From Fluctibacter corallii (GTDB taxonomy: Bacteria; Pseudomonadota; Gammaproteobacteria; Enterobacterales; Alteromonadaceae): a DNA stretch of 64,000 bases. Both the position numbers and the translations under genes were made by a program. Shown one piece after another: positions 1-10,257 of the stretch. The stretch lies in the NCBI RefSeq assembly GCF_025751585.1, contig NZ_JAOWKX010000009.1, positions 37,661 through 101,660 on the forward strand, given 5' to 3'. Within the stretch, counting starts at the first letter, position 1; each line of letters opens with the position of its first letter. The notes beneath the pieces are model-generated. The model did not search any database and had not been told where the DNA came from. It saw nothing but the letters and a program-made list of their open reading frames with translations.

Positions 1-536
1 TAACACTAGATGTAAAAACGGTTTTACTTTCGTTTGTAGCCCTTGCGTTAGCGTTTACTTATCCTTTTATGAAGCGCTTCACGTATTTGCCTCAATTTGT
101 GTTAGGCGCTGCATTTAGCTGGGGGATACCAATGGCATTTATGGCGACTCAAGGTCATATACCATGGTATGCATGGCTTTTATACGTAGCTAATTTGCTT
201 TGGACGGTGGCTTACGACACACAATATGCAATGGTTGATCGAAATGATGATGTTAAGATTGGTGTTAAATCTACCGCGATTTTGTTTGGCAAATATGACC
301 TGATTATTATCGCCTTTTTGCAAGTGAGCACGCTATGTTGCTTGGCGCTTGTTGGCCAACAGCTGGCTTTGTCATGGCCATATCAGCTTGCAATTATTTC
401 CGCCTCCATCATGTTTGCTTATCATCAGATGTTAATTAAAAATAGAGAGCGGCAGGCGTGTTTTAAAGCCTTTTTACATAACCATTACGTTGGGTTGGTT
501 ATCGCAGTGGGCTTGCTGGCCCACTACATGCTTTAG
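1..536 (+). CDS. ubiA: 4-hydroxybenzoate octaprenyltransferase, C-terminal part (cut by window edge)
   Basis: This membrane prenyltransferase attaches the polyprenyl tail to 4-hydroxybenzoate in ubiquinone synthesis. The frame is open from base 3, so the N-terminal part lies outside the window; about 178 residues remain of a family usually near 290. The remaining chain is strongly hydrophobic with several membrane helices. It carries the second Asp-rich motif ([13 protein letters not shown], about 210-255), which binds Mg-diphosphate in UbiA enzymes, preceded by the family-typical [12 protein letters not shown] segment. It converges on ubiK with 8 bases between the stops, so both genes at this spot serve ubiquinone formation. 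Confidence 0.95.
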   Translation, partial: TLDVKTVLLSFVALALAFTYPFMKRFTYLPQFVLGAAFSWGIPMAFMATQGHIPWYAWLLYVANLLWTVAYDTQYAMVDRNDDVKIGVKSTAILFGKYDLIIIAFLQVSTLCCLALVGQQLALSWPYQLAIISASIMFAYHQMLIKNRERQACFKAFLHNHYVGLVIAVGLLAHYML

Positions 537-544
537 GCCTTCCG

Positions 545-799
545 CTAGCTTTTTTTCGTTACTTCGCTTTCTAAGGCCGACACGCGAGCTTCCAAGGCTT
601 CTAGCTTCTCGCGTGTACGAATCAGTACCTGACTCTGGACATCAAACTCCTCTCGGCTGACAAAATCGAGTTTACTTAATTGATGTTGAAGGATTTGCTT
701 AATTTTACCTTCTGCTTCTTCTGCCATTGAGCGCACGCCTGGCGGCACAGCTTGTGAAATCTGTTTGGCGATATCTTCCAGTTTCTTAGGGTCCAACAT
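545..799 (-). CDS. ubiK: Ubiquinone biosynthesis accessory factor UbiK (BMFP domain)
   Basis: An 84-residue protein of the YqiC/BMFP family. UbiK is a soluble accessory factor that works with UbiJ and the aerobic hydroxylation steps of ubiquinone synthesis. The N-terminal half (MLDPKKLEDIAKQI...) is an amphipathic helical segment, and the C-terminal 35 residues form a coiled coil rich in Glu, Leu and Lys (EKLEALEARVSALESE). Length and layout match the family. A GGGAAAG ribosome site lies just before the ATG. Its convergent neighbour is ubiA, which fits the assigned role. Confidence 0.92.
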   Translation of the reverse strand: MLDPKKLEDIAKQISQAVPPGVRSMAEEAEGKIKQILQHQLSKLDFVSREEFDVQSQVLIRTREKLEALEARVSALESEVTKKS

Positions 800-1064
800 G
801 GTACTTTCCCGTTATCCAGCTTAATTGGGTTTATCTTTCATCTTTGAATATTGTGGCGTTTGTGCACGTGTTAGGCAAGGCATCAAGGCACCTTTTCGTG
901 TAACCTGAAGATGTGATGATAAACGCGTGTTTAAAATTAACGTACATTTATTAATGTATGTACCACTTATGAGGCTTTCAAGGTAAAGCCTTAAAATGGT
1001 TAGCGATAGCTTTCAATCGTGATTTTTTTTACAATCCGCCCCCCAATTGAAGAGGTGGTGTTCA

Positions 1065-3083
1065 ATGAAACTCAATCCCGGACAAAGTGAAGCCGTGAGC
1101 TACATATCTGGACCTTGTCTGGTATTGGCTGGTGCGGGCAGCGGAAAAACACGCGTAATCACGAACAAAATTGCTTACCTTGTTAGGGAGTGCGACATTC
1201 CCGCTCGTTATATTGCAGCGGTTACCTTCACCAATAAAGCTGCCAGAGAAATGAAAGAGCGGGTGGGGCAAACACTAGGCAGAAAAGAAGCAAGAGGGTT
1301 GAAAGTCTCTACCTTTCATACCTTGGGGCTAACCATTATCAAGTCTGAGGTCAAAAACCTCGGAATAAAAGCCGGCTTTTCACTATTTGATGATAAAGAT
1401 TCACTGGCGCTACTAAAAGATTTGACGCAAGACGAGCTCGACGGTGACAAAGAGCAACTGGCACTGCTGCAAACTTGTATCTCCAATTGGAAAAACGATC
1501 TAATTCTACCCGAGCAGTTGCAGAAAATTGCGCTTTCTCCGGGAGAAGTCGACTTTGCCCGCTTCTATCAACGTTATCAGGAACATATGCGTGCTTACAA
1601 CGCGCTTGATTTTGATGACTTGATTTTGATGCCCACGCTCTTACTAAAAAACAATCAGGAAGTACGCACTAAGTGGCAGAATAAGATCCGGTATTTGTTA
1701 GTCGATGAGTACCAAGATACAAACACTAGCCAATATGAATTGGTTCGATTGCTAGTTGGTGAACGTGCAAGGTTTACCGTAGTAGGTGACGATGATCAGT
1801 CTATTTACTCGTGGCGGGGCGCAAAACCCCAAAACTTGGTGTTGCTGAAAGAGCACTTTCCCCGACTGCGGGTTATTAAGCTCGAACAGAACTACCGCTC
1901 ATCGGGGCGGATTCTGCATTGCGCCAATATTCTCATTCAAAATAACCCACACGTATTCGAAAAAAAGCTTTTTTCTGAACTTGCTTATGGTGAGCCTCTA
2001 CGCATCATTTTTGCAAAAAATGAAGAACACGAAGCTGAACGCGTGGTGGCAGAGTTGATTGCCCATAAGTTTATGAACGGCACGCAGTTTAAAGACTATG
2101 CCATCTTATACCGAGGTAACCACCAATCTCGCGTGTTTGAAAAGGTGCTCATGAACAACCGCATTCCATACAAAATTAGTGGCGGAATGTCGTTCTTTGG
2201 CCGTGCAGAGGTAAAAGATGTCATGGCCTACTTGCGCTTACTTGTAAACCAAGATGATGACAACGCACTTCTTCGTATTATTAATACCCCCAGCCGAGGT
2301 ATCGGCCGTGCCACACTTGAGAAGCTCGGCAACTTTGCCAATGTGTTGAACAGTTCAATGTTCGAAGCCGCTTGCCATCCACGCTTGCAAGACGTACTAA
2401 GCGGCAAAGCCTTGGTGGCAGTAGAGCAGTTTAGTCGCTGGGTTGTAGAATTGTCTGATCGAGCAGTGCGTGGCGATGGCGTTGCAACGTTGCGTGAGAT
2501 GATCAAAGCCATGGGCTACGAGGAGTGGTTGTACGAAACAAGCACCAGCCCTAAAGCCGCAGAGATGGCGATGGCAAATATCAGTACGCTATTTGGTTGG
2601 GTAACGGGCATGCTGGAAGGCAATGACCTCGAACCACCGATGACATTACAGGAAGTGGTAAACCGTTTAATTTTGCGAGACATGATGGAGCGAGGTGAAG
2701 ATGAAGACGATAGTGATCAAGTGCAACTAATGACGCTGCATGCATCAAAAGGACTCGAGTTCCCTTACGTATTTATGGTAGGCATGGAAGAGGGGTTGCT
2801 ACCACATCAAAGCAGTATTGATGAAGACAATATCGAAGAAGAGCGGCGTCTAGGTTATGTGGGAATTACCCGTGCTCAACGAGAACTGTTTTTTACGTTG
2901 GCCAAAGAGCGTCGTCAATTCGGTGAGTTAATCCATCCTGAACCAAGCCGATTTTTATATGAACTGCCACAAGACGATGTGATGTGGGAGCACAAAAAGG
3001 CTAAACAAAGTGCAGAAGAGCGCCAGCAAAAAGGCCAAACCAGTATTGCTAATCTTCGAAATATGTTATCAGGCGGTAAGTGA
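1065..3083 (+). CDS. rep: ATP-dependent DNA helicase Rep
   Basis: UvrD/Rep superfamily 1A 3'-5' helicase, 672 residues, that helps replication forks pass protein roadblocks. Visible motifs are [11 protein letters not shown] at the N-terminus, Walker [11 protein letters not shown], motif II DEYQDTN, motif [16 protein letters not shown], and motif [12 protein letters not shown]. The length is right for Rep. The ATG at 1065 is chosen over an in-frame TTG at 1047 because GAAGAGGTGG lies directly before it and Rep proteins start M-x-LNPGQ. The last 15 bases overlap the convergent GGDEF gene. Confidence 0.96.
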   Translation: MKLNPGQSEAVSYISGPCLVLAGAGSGKTRVITNKIAYLVRECDIPARYIAAVTFTNKAAREMKERVGQTLGRKEARGLKVSTFHTLGLTIIKSEVKNLGIKAGFSLFDDKDSLALLKDLTQDELDGDKEQLALLQTCISNWKNDLILPEQLQKIALSPGEVDFARFYQRYQEHMRAYNALDFDDLILMPTLLLKNNQEVRTKWQNKIRYLLVDEYQDTNTSQYELVRLLVGERARFTVVGDDDQSIYSWRGAKPQNLVLLKEHFPRLRVIKLEQNYRSSGRILHCANILIQNNPHVFEKKLFSELAYGEPLRIIFAKNEEHEAERVVAELIAHKFMNGTQFKDYAILYRGNHQSRVFEKVLMNNRIPYKISGGMSFFGRAEVKDVMAYLRLLVNQDDDNALLRIINTPSRGIGRATLEKLGNFANVLNSSMFEAACHPRLQDVLSGKALVAVEQFSRWVVELSDRAVRGDGVATLREMIKAMGYEEWLYETSTSPKAAEMAMANISTLFGWVTGMLEGNDLEPPMTLQEVVNRLILRDMMERGEDEDDSDQVQLMTLHASKGLEFPYVFMVGMEEGLLPHQSSIDEDNIEEERRLGYVGITRAQRELFFTLAKERRQFGELIHPEPSRFLYELPQDDVMWEHKKAKQSAEERQQKGQTSIANLRNMLSGGK

Positions 3084-5687
3084 TTGTAGACCGGGAGATT
3101 CTTCGAGTTTTTGTGAGCGCTGTAAGTAATTTCCTTGGCCTAACTCGCAGCCAATCGCCGTTAATGCTTGATATTGCTCTTCTGTTTCAATACCTTCAGC
3201 AATCAGCTTGAAGTTTAGGTGCTCAGAAATCACTAACACGGATTGAATCAGCTTTAAATTGCGTTGAGAGCGCGGGATAGACTTCACAAAACGGTGGTCG
3301 ACTTTTACGTAATCAAACGGGTAAGAGTATAAATAGCTGAGCGAGGCTAAACCACTACCAAAATTATCGAGCACTAAGGTCACGCCAGCACGTTTTAGTT
3401 TGCGTATTGCAGGCAGCATAAACTGAGAACGGCGATTAAGATCGGTCTCGTCAAATTCAAACACCAACTTACTAGGATCGATATTCGCCCCACTGATGTA
3501 TTCAATGAGCTGTGACACCAACTTGCTCTGCATTAAGTGATTAATCGACAGGTTAATGGCTACGCGATAATCTTTCTCAGGCCCGTCCATTGTTTGCCAA
3601 TTGGCTAAAATATTACAGGCTTGTTCAAGCATGTAATTGTCAATTTCGATGGTTAAGCCACTGTGTTCAGCCACTTGCCAGAATTGTTCTCGCTTGATCT
3701 TGCCAAGCTTGGGATGTTCCCAGCGAATAAAGCACTCTTGATATAGCACATCGCGCGAATCCATACCTAGAGCAGGTTGTAGGTAACACTCAAATTTAGA
3801 GGATTTGAGGGTGCGTCTGAATTCGTTTTCTAACTCCAATTCCTCTAACAGTTTTTCTCGCATACTCTTATCGAATGTGACATAGCGACCACGTCCCAGG
3901 GCTTTGGCTTGGTACATAGCTGCATCGGCATCACGAATTAATTCGTCTGCTGACTGGTAACCTGTTTCGATATTGGCAATACCTATGCTGGCACCCGAAT
4001 ACATCTCTTTACCATCTAATATAAATGGTGCGGCGATTGAGTTAATTACGCGACTTGCGACTTCTTCTACGTCTCCAAATGCGTCAAAGCTGTCGAGTAA
4101 AATGACAAATTCATCGCCCCCTAACCGAGCGAGCAAATCGTGAGCCCGTATGCATTTGGCGATGCGGTTAGCCACCTCGATAAGAAACTGGTCGCCAGCG
4201 TGATGCCCAAGTGTGTCGTTAATGAGTTTGAACCGGTCTAAATCAATAAAAAGTACTGAGTAATTGTGGTCGACATAACGCTTTTTGCTGGCTATGGCTA
4301 ACTCAAGGCGGCTATTAAACATGACGCGATTTGGTAAGCCTGTTAGCGAGTCGTGGTGGGCGTCGTGAATGAGCTTAAGCTCCATTTCTTTGCGCTCTTC
4401 AATCTGCTTTTTAAGATACAGATTGGTTTTGTGGAGTTCATCAGTACGCTCTCTGACTTTTTCAGATAGCTGAATATTGTAGCGCTGAATGGCTTCAGAC
4501 GAACGCTTACGTTCCATCGCGGTAGCGATATGGTGGCTCACGAACCGAAGAAGTTCTAAGTCTTTTAAGGTATAAGTGGCGTTCTCGCCATAAGTTTGAA
4601 CTGCGATAACCCCTGAAATCTCACCATCAACAATCAGCGGCGAGCCCAACCAAGAATTCGCCTGTCGTAACATGTTATCGGCAGTGTGCTGATCTAACTC
4701 GCCTTCTAGGCATAATTGATTGACTTTACTGGTATCAATCAGTTCTGCCCGACCTGTGCGTAATACATACTCAGTTAAGCCTTGCCCCATTGGGCGAGAT
4801 TGAATGTTGGTATTGATTTCATCGCTGTAATATGGAAATTCCAGCATGCTGTTTTTTTCATCGAGCGTGGCGATGTAACAGTTCGGCGCACTCAATAATC
4901 TGGCCAAGATATCGTGCAAGTATTTGTAAAACTGACACATATCTCCTTCAACAGACGCAGCCAGTTCTGAAATATCGAATAGCGCTTGTTGCAACGACTC
5001 AATCTTCTGTCTTTCTAAGATCTCATCTTGAAGCTCTTCATTAATGGTACGCAATTGTTTAGTGCGTTCACGTATAGTTTGTTCGGTTAATTCACGGCTC
5101 TTCACCCGGTCTACGGTGTTGACAATGTGCTGTGATACAAACAGTAAAATTTCAAGATCATCTTGGCTGTAACGCACGGCATCGTCATAACTTTGCACAA
5201 CCATTGCGCCGATTACATTGTTACCGCGTTTAAGCGGTACACCAATCAAATCAACGGGTAGCTGCCCTAATAGCGAAATGCCTTTGTCTTGCAATATTTG
5301 TTGTGTGTTTTCTTTGGTGAGGAAAAGGTGTTCACCTGAATTAAGAATGTAGGCCGTGATACCTTTTGAGATTTCTTCGCTACTTAATTCTTTGACGATA
5401 GGTTCATCGTACTGATCGATAAGATAAACGAAATCGACGGTGTGTTCATCATGGTTTAAATATGCCACGTAGAAATTTTCTGCATTCATAAACTCACCCA
5501 CAATGTGGTGAATGGCAGGATATAGGCGTGACAACTCACTCACTGAGCCAGCGAGTTCCGAGATCTCAAAAAGCGCTTTCTGGGTTAACTCAGAGCGCTT
5601 GTTCTTTTCCTTAAGCTCTTCCAGTTGACTGAAAAGGTCGTGAATCTCGTCAATTGAAAGTTGCTCAGCTTCTTTACGTGTTGGCAT
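3069..5687 (-). CDS. GAF-GAF-GGDEF-EAL cyclic-di-GMP signalling protein with degenerate EAL
   Basis: An 872-residue cytoplasmic protein with no membrane segment. Approximate order: short coiled coil; GAF domain (35-190); linker coil; second GAF (235-390); coil (395-440); GGDEF (445-605); EAL-like domain (615-865). The GGDEF site is intact (RLGGDEF), and an RxxD inhibitory site (RAHD) sits five residues before it, so diguanylate cyclase activity with product inhibition is likely. The EAL domain has lost key residues: QEC for the EAL signature, FDET where ITET-like sequence is usual, and DNFGSG for DDFGTG. It is therefore probably not a phosphodiesterase. The GAF ligands are unknown. The 3' end overlaps rep by 15 bases. 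Confidence 0.88.
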   Translation of the reverse strand: MPTRKEAEQLSIDEIHDLFSQLEELKEKNKRSELTQKALFEISELAGSVSELSRLYPAIHHIVGEFMNAENFYVAYLNHDEHTVDFVYLIDQYDEPIVKELSSEEISKGITAYILNSGEHLFLTKENTQQILQDKGISLLGQLPVDLIGVPLKRGNNVIGAMVVQSYDDAVRYSQDDLEILLFVSQHIVNTVDRVKSRELTEQTIRERTKQLRTINEELQDEILERQKIESLQQALFDISELAASVEGDMCQFYKYLHDILARLLSAPNCYIATLDEKNSMLEFPYYSDEINTNIQSRPMGQGLTEYVLRTGRAELIDTSKVNQLCLEGELDQHTADNMLRQANSWLGSPLIVDGEISGVIAVQTYGENATYTLKDLELLRFVSHHIATAMERKRSSEAIQRYNIQLSEKVRERTDELHKTNLYLKKQIEERKEMELKLIHDAHHDSLTGLPNRVMFNSRLELAIASKKRYVDHNYSVLFIDLDRFKLINDTLGHHAGDQFLIEVANRIAKCIRAHDLLARLGGDEFVILLDSFDAFGDVEEVASRVINSIAAPFILDGKEMYSGASIGIANIETGYQSADELIRDADAAMYQAKALGRGRYVTFDKSMREKLLEELELENEFRRTLKSSKFECYLQPALGMDSRDVLYQECFIRWEHPKLGKIKREQFWQVAEHSGLTIEIDNYMLEQACNILANWQTMDGPEKDYRVAINLSINHLMQSKLVSQLIEYISGANIDPSKLVFEFDETDLNRRSQFMLPAIRKLKRAGVTLVLDNFGSGLASLSYLYSYPFDYVKVDHRFVKSIPRSQRNLKLIQSVLVISEHLNFKLIAEGIETEEQYQALTAIGCELGQGNYLQRSQKLEESPGLQSLTA

Positions 5688-5753
5688 TATTATTAGATAA
5701 ACAAACTGTCGTGGATACGAAAACTAACCGAACAAAAATACACCATCCAGATC

Positions 5754-5782
5754 AGAAAGGCCACCGAATTGGTGGCCTTTCT
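5754..5782 (-). terminator. Hairpin terminator after cytochrome c5 gene
   Basis: Perfect 12-bp inverted repeat (AGAAAGGCCACC / GGTGGCCTTTCT) with a 5-base loop. It lies 37 bases after the stop of the minus-strand cytochrome gene and before the next minus-strand gene. The U-tract is short. Confidence 0.7.
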
Positions 5783-5818
5783 ATGCATTTTTAAACGAAG
5801 TTTTGAATTTTCGTCGAA

Positions 5819-6217
5819 TTAAATGCCTTCAATCATGTATTCGATTGCTGCTTTGATGTCATCATCAGAACAGTCTCCACATGTGCCGCGTGGTGGCATT
5901 GCGTTGAAACCATTAATCGCATTACTCAGCACGGTCTCGAAGCCTTTTTCTAGTCGCGGTGCCCAATCACCTGCATTTTGCAGTTTGGGTGCGCCCAAAA
6001 CGCCTACGCCGTGGCAAGCAACACACGATGCGTTATAGATATCCTGTCCAGAACGTGGACCCGCAGCCGCAGCAGAAGCGGCTTCAGCACCTGCCACATG
6101 AACAGATCCTACAGCTTGGATTCTCTTTTTGATCGCATCTTCTGACATATCTTGTGCCTGAACTGCACTGGCAAAGAATAAGCCTACCAATAAACCAATC
6201 AACACTTTCATTTTCAC
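5819..6217 (-). CDS. Cytochrome c5 (periplasmic monoheme c-type cytochrome)
   Basis: A 132-residue exported protein with a signal peptide (LIGLLVGLFFASAVQAQ) and one heme attachment site CVACH near residue 65. The axial Met is probably in FNAMPPRGTCGDC. The late CGDC pair is the extra disulfide typical of the cytochrome c5 family. It likely carries electrons in the periplasm to a terminal oxidase or reductase. A GGAG lies 6 bases before a GTG at 6217 and 12 before an ATG at 6211, so the start could be either. Confidence 0.9.
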   Translation of the reverse strand: MKMKVLIGLLVGLFFASAVQAQDMSEDAIKKRIQAVGSVHVAGAEAASAAAAGPRSGQDIYNASCVACHGVGVLGAPKLQNAGDWAPRLEKGFETVLSNAINGFNAMPPRGTCGDCSDDDIKAAIEYMIEGI

Positions 6218-6458
6218 AATATTCTCCAGACGAGTACGACGTGTTTGTTTAATCTGTTATCTGCTGAATTATAACGACTTCTCTAGCCCTAACAACTGTT
6301 TAATGCGGATAACACAATAAAACTCCGTCTTTAGTACGGTTTGGTGACTTGATTAGATCGCCTGCTATGGTAGCGAGGTAAGCGAAACATAAGATGCGAA
6401 AGATAAGCTGTTGCGGTAAACAGAGTACAAATGTAAATGGACGAACAATATTAAAAAA

Positions 6459-6535
6459 TGGCCCGCCCTAGAGGATTCGAACCTCTGGCCTCGTCCTCCG
6501 GAGGGACGCGCTCTATCCAGCTGAGCTAAGGGCGG
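6459..6535 (-). tRNA. tRNA-Arg (anticodon CCG)
   Basis: A full 77-base cloverleaf can be folded on the minus strand. The acceptor stem is CCGCCCT/AGGGCGG with discriminator G and an encoded CCA. The D arm contains AGCTCAG, the anticodon loop is CTCCGGA giving anticodon CCG (reads CGG), and the T arm contains GGTTCGAATCC. It stands alone between cytochrome c5 and the TetR gene. Confidence 0.97.
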
Positions 6536-6548
6536 ATTTCGGTTGGCA

Positions 6549-6576
6549 ATTCTAAAGCAATTTCGTCACTTTTCCA
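6549..6576 (-). promoter_or_regulatory. Putative promoter of tRNA-Arg
   Basis: On the minus strand TAGAAT (6549-6554) is a good -10 box. TGGAAA (6571-6576), 16 bases upstream, matches four of six -35 positions. The -10 box ends 13 bases before the tRNA 5' end. Seen by eye only. Confidence 0.45.
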
Positions 6577-6716
6577 GTGTTATTTATGTGTGTCTGTCAC
6601 CAACTAGGTGAATGGAAAAGGCTTGCTGGTACTCAGTGTTTGATTTAGTGTGTGAGTGGTTGCTTATTTTTTGATGCCTTAAAATATATGGTATATATTG
6701 AAAGTAAACGCATACA

Positions 6717-7295
6717 TTATGAAAAACTGTCGCAGAAAAACTCGACACTGGTGATAATTTCATCGTATGATAGGCCTCGTTGCACTTGAGTGGACACACC
6801 TGCGAGCATAGTCAGTAATAAATTGGCGAGTTCTGTCTCGTTTTGATATGTGTAGTGTTTTATATGTTTCGAAAAGAAAATTGCTAACTCTGTATATTTA
6901 GCTAACTTAACGTCATTAATGCTTTGTTCAGAAAGCATTTTTTCAGAAGTAAGTAGCAAGCAACCATGGCTGTTGTTCTCATTGATATAGAATTCAATAG
7001 AGCTTTCTAGACAGTATCTTAGGTAATCGCTTAGTAAGGCTGCTTTGTTGCAATTAACTGAAATATATTGTGTGTACTTTTTGAAGTAATTTTCCAAGCA
7101 AAGTGCATATAGATTCGATTTGTTTTTGTAGCTAGCGTAAATGCTTGTAGGCGGAACATTTAAAGCATCACATAGCATTGATATGGTGACGTTTTTGTAG
7201 CCGAGTTCTACGAATAACGAAGTGGCGACATCCAGTCCGTAGTCGAGTGTAAATGACCTAGGTCTACCACGTTTATTGATTTTTATATCAGACAT
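6717..7295 (-). CDS. TetR/AcrR family transcriptional regulator
   Basis: A 192-residue protein with the TetR layout. A basic N-terminus (KRGRPRSF) is followed by a helix-turn-helix at about residues 14-60 (LGYKNVTISMLCDALNVPPTSIYASYKNKSNL cut across its helices) and an all-helical ligand/dimer domain. The target and ligand are unknown. The gene and its flanks are visibly richer in A+T than the heme genes beside it. No clear ribosome site is seen before the ATG; instead a perfect inverted repeat (7294-7327) covers the start. It stands alone, and the hem operon ends on its other side behind a terminator. Confidence 0.85.
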   Translation of the reverse strand: MSDIKINKRGRPRSFTLDYGLDVATSLFVELGYKNVTISMLCDALNVPPTSIYASYKNKSNLYALCLENYFKKYTQYISVNCNKAALLSDYLRYCLESSIEFYINENNSHGCLLLTSEKMLSEQSINDVKLAKYTELAIFFSKHIKHYTYQNETELANLLLTMLAGVSTQVQRGLSYDEIITSVEFFCDSFS

Positions 7296-7327
7296 TACAT
7301 TAATGAGTGCAAACGAATTAATGTAAT
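7294..7327. promoter_or_regulatory. Perfect 11-bp inverted repeat at the TetR gene start (operator candidate)
   Basis: ATTACATTAAT (7294-7304) and ATTAATGTAAT (7317-7327) are exact inverted copies with a 12-base spacer. The left arm overlaps the start codon of the TetR gene. TetR regulators often bind palindromes at their own promoter, so autoregulation is inferred. Confidence 0.55.
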
Positions 7328-7411
7328 ATTAGTTACAAAATAAATCATTGTAAAATAAAGAAAAATAATTTTAGGATTTTTAAATAGTAATAAGTAGAAA
7401 AAGGCCTGCTT

Positions 7412-7738
7412 TTACTTATTATTTTTTGTAGCGTTAGTTATATTAATTATACTTCTGTCTACTTCTTGCAGAAGAGAAGCCGATTTAAATTTGTCACGCA
7501 CTGTAATAGTGTCTGCCTTTTCTTTGATCTAATTCTTTAGGGCAACCACCTGTTTTTCACTGTATTTTGGGGACAAAAGTTCGACGCTTTTTAGCGCACT
7601 TTTAAACCAACTATTCTCTTTACTTCGACGTCCGATTTGCCGTTTAGGAAACTCGCTTTTCATCAAGTTATCTTGCTTTTCTAGCCTTGCTAAAACGGAT
7701 GCATATTTAGCCTGTTTAATTACGACTATTGCCTTCTT
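7412..7738 (-). pseudogene. Decayed small reading frame with one in-frame stop
   Basis: On the minus strand one frame stays open from 7738 to a TAA at 7414-7412, except for a single TAG at 7531-7529. The first part reads about 69 codons (KKAIVVIKQAKYASVLARLEK...; ends VVALKN) and the second 38 (IKEKADTITVRDKF...). There is no good start codon apart from an internal ATG, and no ribosome site. The basic, helical composition looks protein-like, but I recognise no family. It is either a dead gene remnant or chance; the rest of the 7296-7903 gap holds only the hemY terminator and the TetR operator. Confidence 0.3.
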
Positions 7739-7840
7739 TTACACGCTTTTGGTGAGGTCGGATCGGCGTGGGGAGGGGAAAGGTATGATAAGAACATTCC
7801 CTTGGTTACGGTTGTGTATCAGCTGGAGGGGGCTTGTAAA

Positions 7841-7874
7841 AACCAGTAAAACATTCCGGCGCGATGGCCGGAAT
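7841..7874 (-). terminator. Terminator of the hemCDXY operon
   Basis: On the minus strand ATTCCGGC / GCCGGAAT forms an 8-bp stem with loop CATCGC, followed by GTTTTACTGGTTTTT. It lies about 30 bases after the hemY stop. Confidence 0.8.
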
Positions 7875-7903
7875 CATAGGTTTTGTATCGGCTGCGACCT
7901 TAA

Positions 7904-9076
7904 TTAGCTCGCTGGCGTACTTCGTTTATACAACGCCAATGCGGCATCGTTTTGATGTGATTGCTCTTTTATTTGAGCAAGTAGCGCGATATCCTCGCGG
8001 TCTTCGCTTAATGCAATGGCTTTTGCTAACGCTTTTTCGGCTAAAATGAAATCATGGCTATGAAAGGCGAGATGCCCGAGTGCAGAATATAATTGAGGAT
8101 TGTTACCCTCTACTTTTATCCACTTCTCTAATTGTTTAATGCTCGCCGTAGGTGAAGCTAGTTGTAGCTGCTTAAAGAGGGGTAAAAACTGAGATACGTC
8201 ATCTTGCTTAGCAGTAAAAGCAAGCAGTTTCGCCTCTGCATCATGATGCATACCTTGCTCTATTAGCTGTTGCACGTATGCAACTTGCTGTGCGGGATCT
8301 TTTCGAGTTTTACGCGGCAGTGCTTCCCATGTCTGGTTAAGTTGAATTGCGCCTTCTTTACTGGCCACCTCGCTGAGTCTACCCTTAAGTGCCGCCTGTT
8401 TGTAATATGCGTAGTGCTCTGCCAGTGGTTTCTTCCATTTGTTTAAGGCGTCTTCCAACGTGTCCCACTTGCCTAAATTAAGGAGTGCGTTGGCATGCAA
8501 CTGGATAATTGCGGGCTGCGATGTTGTCTGCTTATTCCGATTTGGGATATCTAGAAGAATGCGATTAGGCGTGCCTATTTGTAAATAAAGGGTATAAAGG
8601 CTTTCAAGTGCGCGAAGGCTTGTATAACTATGTGTGGTTGCTTCCTCAAATGCAGTTTCTGCCTCCTGATTTTGCCCGTTGAGTTGATATGCGTGACCCA
8701 ATGCAAGTAGTTGTAAACCATTGAGATCTGCACCACGAACCTTCTCTAACAACGCAATTGCCTCTTTAGGATGGGCGTTCATCAGAGCGCCAACGCCCTG
8801 TGCTAAGGCTTTTTGGCGGTTAACGTGGCCGAGATTAGCAAGCCATTTCTGTGTATTAAATAGTACATTCCAAATCACCTTAACGAGACGATACGTCACC
8901 CACACAGCCAGTACTAGACCCAATAAAGTCAAAAAGGCACCAAATATCGACAATTGCAGCGTACCGTTTTCCATTACAATCAGAATATAACCATCGTAAG
9001 TATCTAGACGAGGGCCATATACCAGACCCATAGAGATGGTCGCAAACAGTATGGCTAGGACAAACAGTCGTTTCAT
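7904..9076 (-). CDS. hemY: HemY (heme biosynthesis-associated membrane TPR protein)
   Basis: A 390-residue inner-membrane protein with two N-terminal membrane helices (about 3-20 and 42-66), followed by a periplasmic or cytoplasmic helical TPR-type solenoid (repeats such as ALGHAYQLNGQNQEAE and ALGHLAFHSHDFILAEKALAKAI). The gammaproteobacterial HemY family (PF07219) lies at the end of hemCDX operons. Its exact function is not settled, and it is distinct from the Bacillus protoporphyrinogen oxidase also named HemY. Start overlaps the end of hemX by 4 bases, implying translational coupling. Confidence 0.93.
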   Translation of the reverse strand: MKRLFVLAILFATISMGLVYGPRLDTYDGYILIVMENGTLQLSIFGAFLTLLGLVLAVWVTYRLVKVIWNVLFNTQKWLANLGHVNRQKALAQGVGALMNAHPKEAIALLEKVRGADLNGLQLLALGHAYQLNGQNQEAETAFEEATTHSYTSLRALESLYTLYLQIGTPNRILLDIPNRNKQTTSQPAIIQLHANALLNLGKWDTLEDALNKWKKPLAEHYAYYKQAALKGRLSEVASKEGAIQLNQTWEALPRKTRKDPAQQVAYVQQLIEQGMHHDAEAKLLAFTAKQDDVSQFLPLFKQLQLASPTASIKQLEKWIKVEGNNPQLYSALGHLAFHSHDFILAEKALAKAIALSEDREDIALLAQIKEQSHQNDAALALYKRSTPAS

Positions 9077-10257
9077 AGAGCCTGCCCCTTATTGCTAAAC
9101 GCATTTGAAACACGCGTTTCGAGAAGATCTTGCAACGGTTGAGAAGATGCAAAGGCATCCGGATAAGACTTTTCAACGTTAGTATCAAGGAGGTTTTGCA
9201 AGCTATTTGTAAACTGAACAACCAGAGTATGTTCAGTATCATAATGATTGATGATCAATGCCAATCCACGCTGTAAAGACTGGTAATAAAGCGCATTTTC
9301 CTGTTGCTGTACGGCCAGTTGTGCTTGCTGGAGCGCAAGTTTTAGCTGTTGGCGAATAAACCACTGCTGGTCTTCTGATAACAATGGTTTGATAGGTGCG
9401 GTTCTGGGCTGATAATTAATTAAATTTTTAACGAAAAAGTTCCACTGGCGCAATAAATTCGCCCGCCAATCACCGGCGTCTTCAGAAATCGTTGCGCCCG
9501 CTTCAGTACTCGGTAAATTTGGCAGAGCGATAGGTAACGCGTCCACTAGTTTCGTCAGGCCTGATACGGCAAGTGCGACTGACGTAACAGACACAGGATT
9601 AACTTGATTGAGGCGTTGAATATCCTCCGCAATCAAACGACGAATAGGGATCAGGCTGGGATCTGCAGTATCTTGCAAACGACTGTCGGCAGATTGAAGC
9701 ATTAACAATGCGGTGCGAATATCGCCTTCGAGCCATACTTTTCGCCCTGCCATTCTGACCAGATAATCTGCTTCTGCAATCAGCCAGTCTGACGGACGTC
9801 GGCCTGAAACTTCGTTCAACTTTGCGGCCTGAATATTCACAAGGTGTTCTAAATCGGCAATTTGTGCTTGGGCGGCTGATAATGCATCCTTCATATTGCT
9901 TGTCTGTTCAGCCAACGTGGCGTCTACGCGACGCTCTAACTCGCCTTGGCGTAGGTTAACTTGTGTTTGCGCATCAAGAAGCTGAGTACGTTGTGTTTGT
10001 TGATTTTGCCATTGTAGCCAAAAATAATACCCAGCACCTATTGCGGCAAAAGTAAGGGTAAGGCTCAGCAAAGACACAAACCACAACATCAGTGGTGTGC
10101 GTGGCTTTTCAGCCTGTCGTACGGGACGAGTAGGTGGCCGAGATGTAGAAGAAGGTTTGTTCTTATTTTTTGCCGCTGGTTTGCTTGTCTTTAATTCTTC
10201 TTCCAGTGTGGCAAGTTTATCCTGACTCGAATCAGGATTATTTTTCTCATCTGCCAT
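9073..10257 (-). CDS. hemX: HemX (uroporphyrinogen-III C-methyltransferase-like membrane protein)
   Basis: A 394-residue protein: a disordered Lys/Pro-rich cytoplasmic N-terminus (about 1-55), one membrane helix (LMLWFVSLLSLTLTFAAIGAGYYFW), a coiled coil (about 85-145), then the HemX domain with the family-typical WLIAEADYLVRMAGRKVWLEGD. Often annotated as a methyltransferase, but the family lacks the SUMT catalytic fold. It is more likely a scaffold or regulator for heme synthesis. It begins one base after the hemD stop. Confidence 0.93.
   Translation of the reverse strand: MADEKNNPDSSQDKLATLEEELKTSKPAAKNKNKPSSTSRPPTRPVRQAEKPRTPLMLWFVSLLSLTLTFAAIGAGYYFWLQWQNQQTQRTQLLDAQTQVNLRQGELERRVDATLAEQTSNMKDALSAAQAQIADLEHLVNIQAAKLNEVSGRRPSDWLIAEADYLVRMAGRKVWLEGDIRTALLMLQSADSRLQDTADPSLIPIRRLIAEDIQRLNQVNPVSVTSVALAVSGLTKLVDALPIALPNLPSTEAGATISEDAGDWRANLLRQWNFFVKNLINYQPRTAPIKPLLSEDQQWFIRQQLKLALQQAQLAVQQQENALYYQSLQRGLALIINHYDTEHTLVVQFTNSLQNLLDTNVEKSYPDAFASSQPLQDLLETRVSNAFSNKGQAL

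Noticed and set aside
1047..1064. TTG start extending Rep by six residues
   Set aside because: The ribosome site GAAGAGGTGG is placed for the ATG at 1065, where Rep proteins normally begin.
6218..7903. Integrative element at tRNA-Arg
   Set aside because: The TetR gene and decayed frame lie on the 5' side of the tRNA, no integrase is present, and I found no second copy of the tRNA 3' end.
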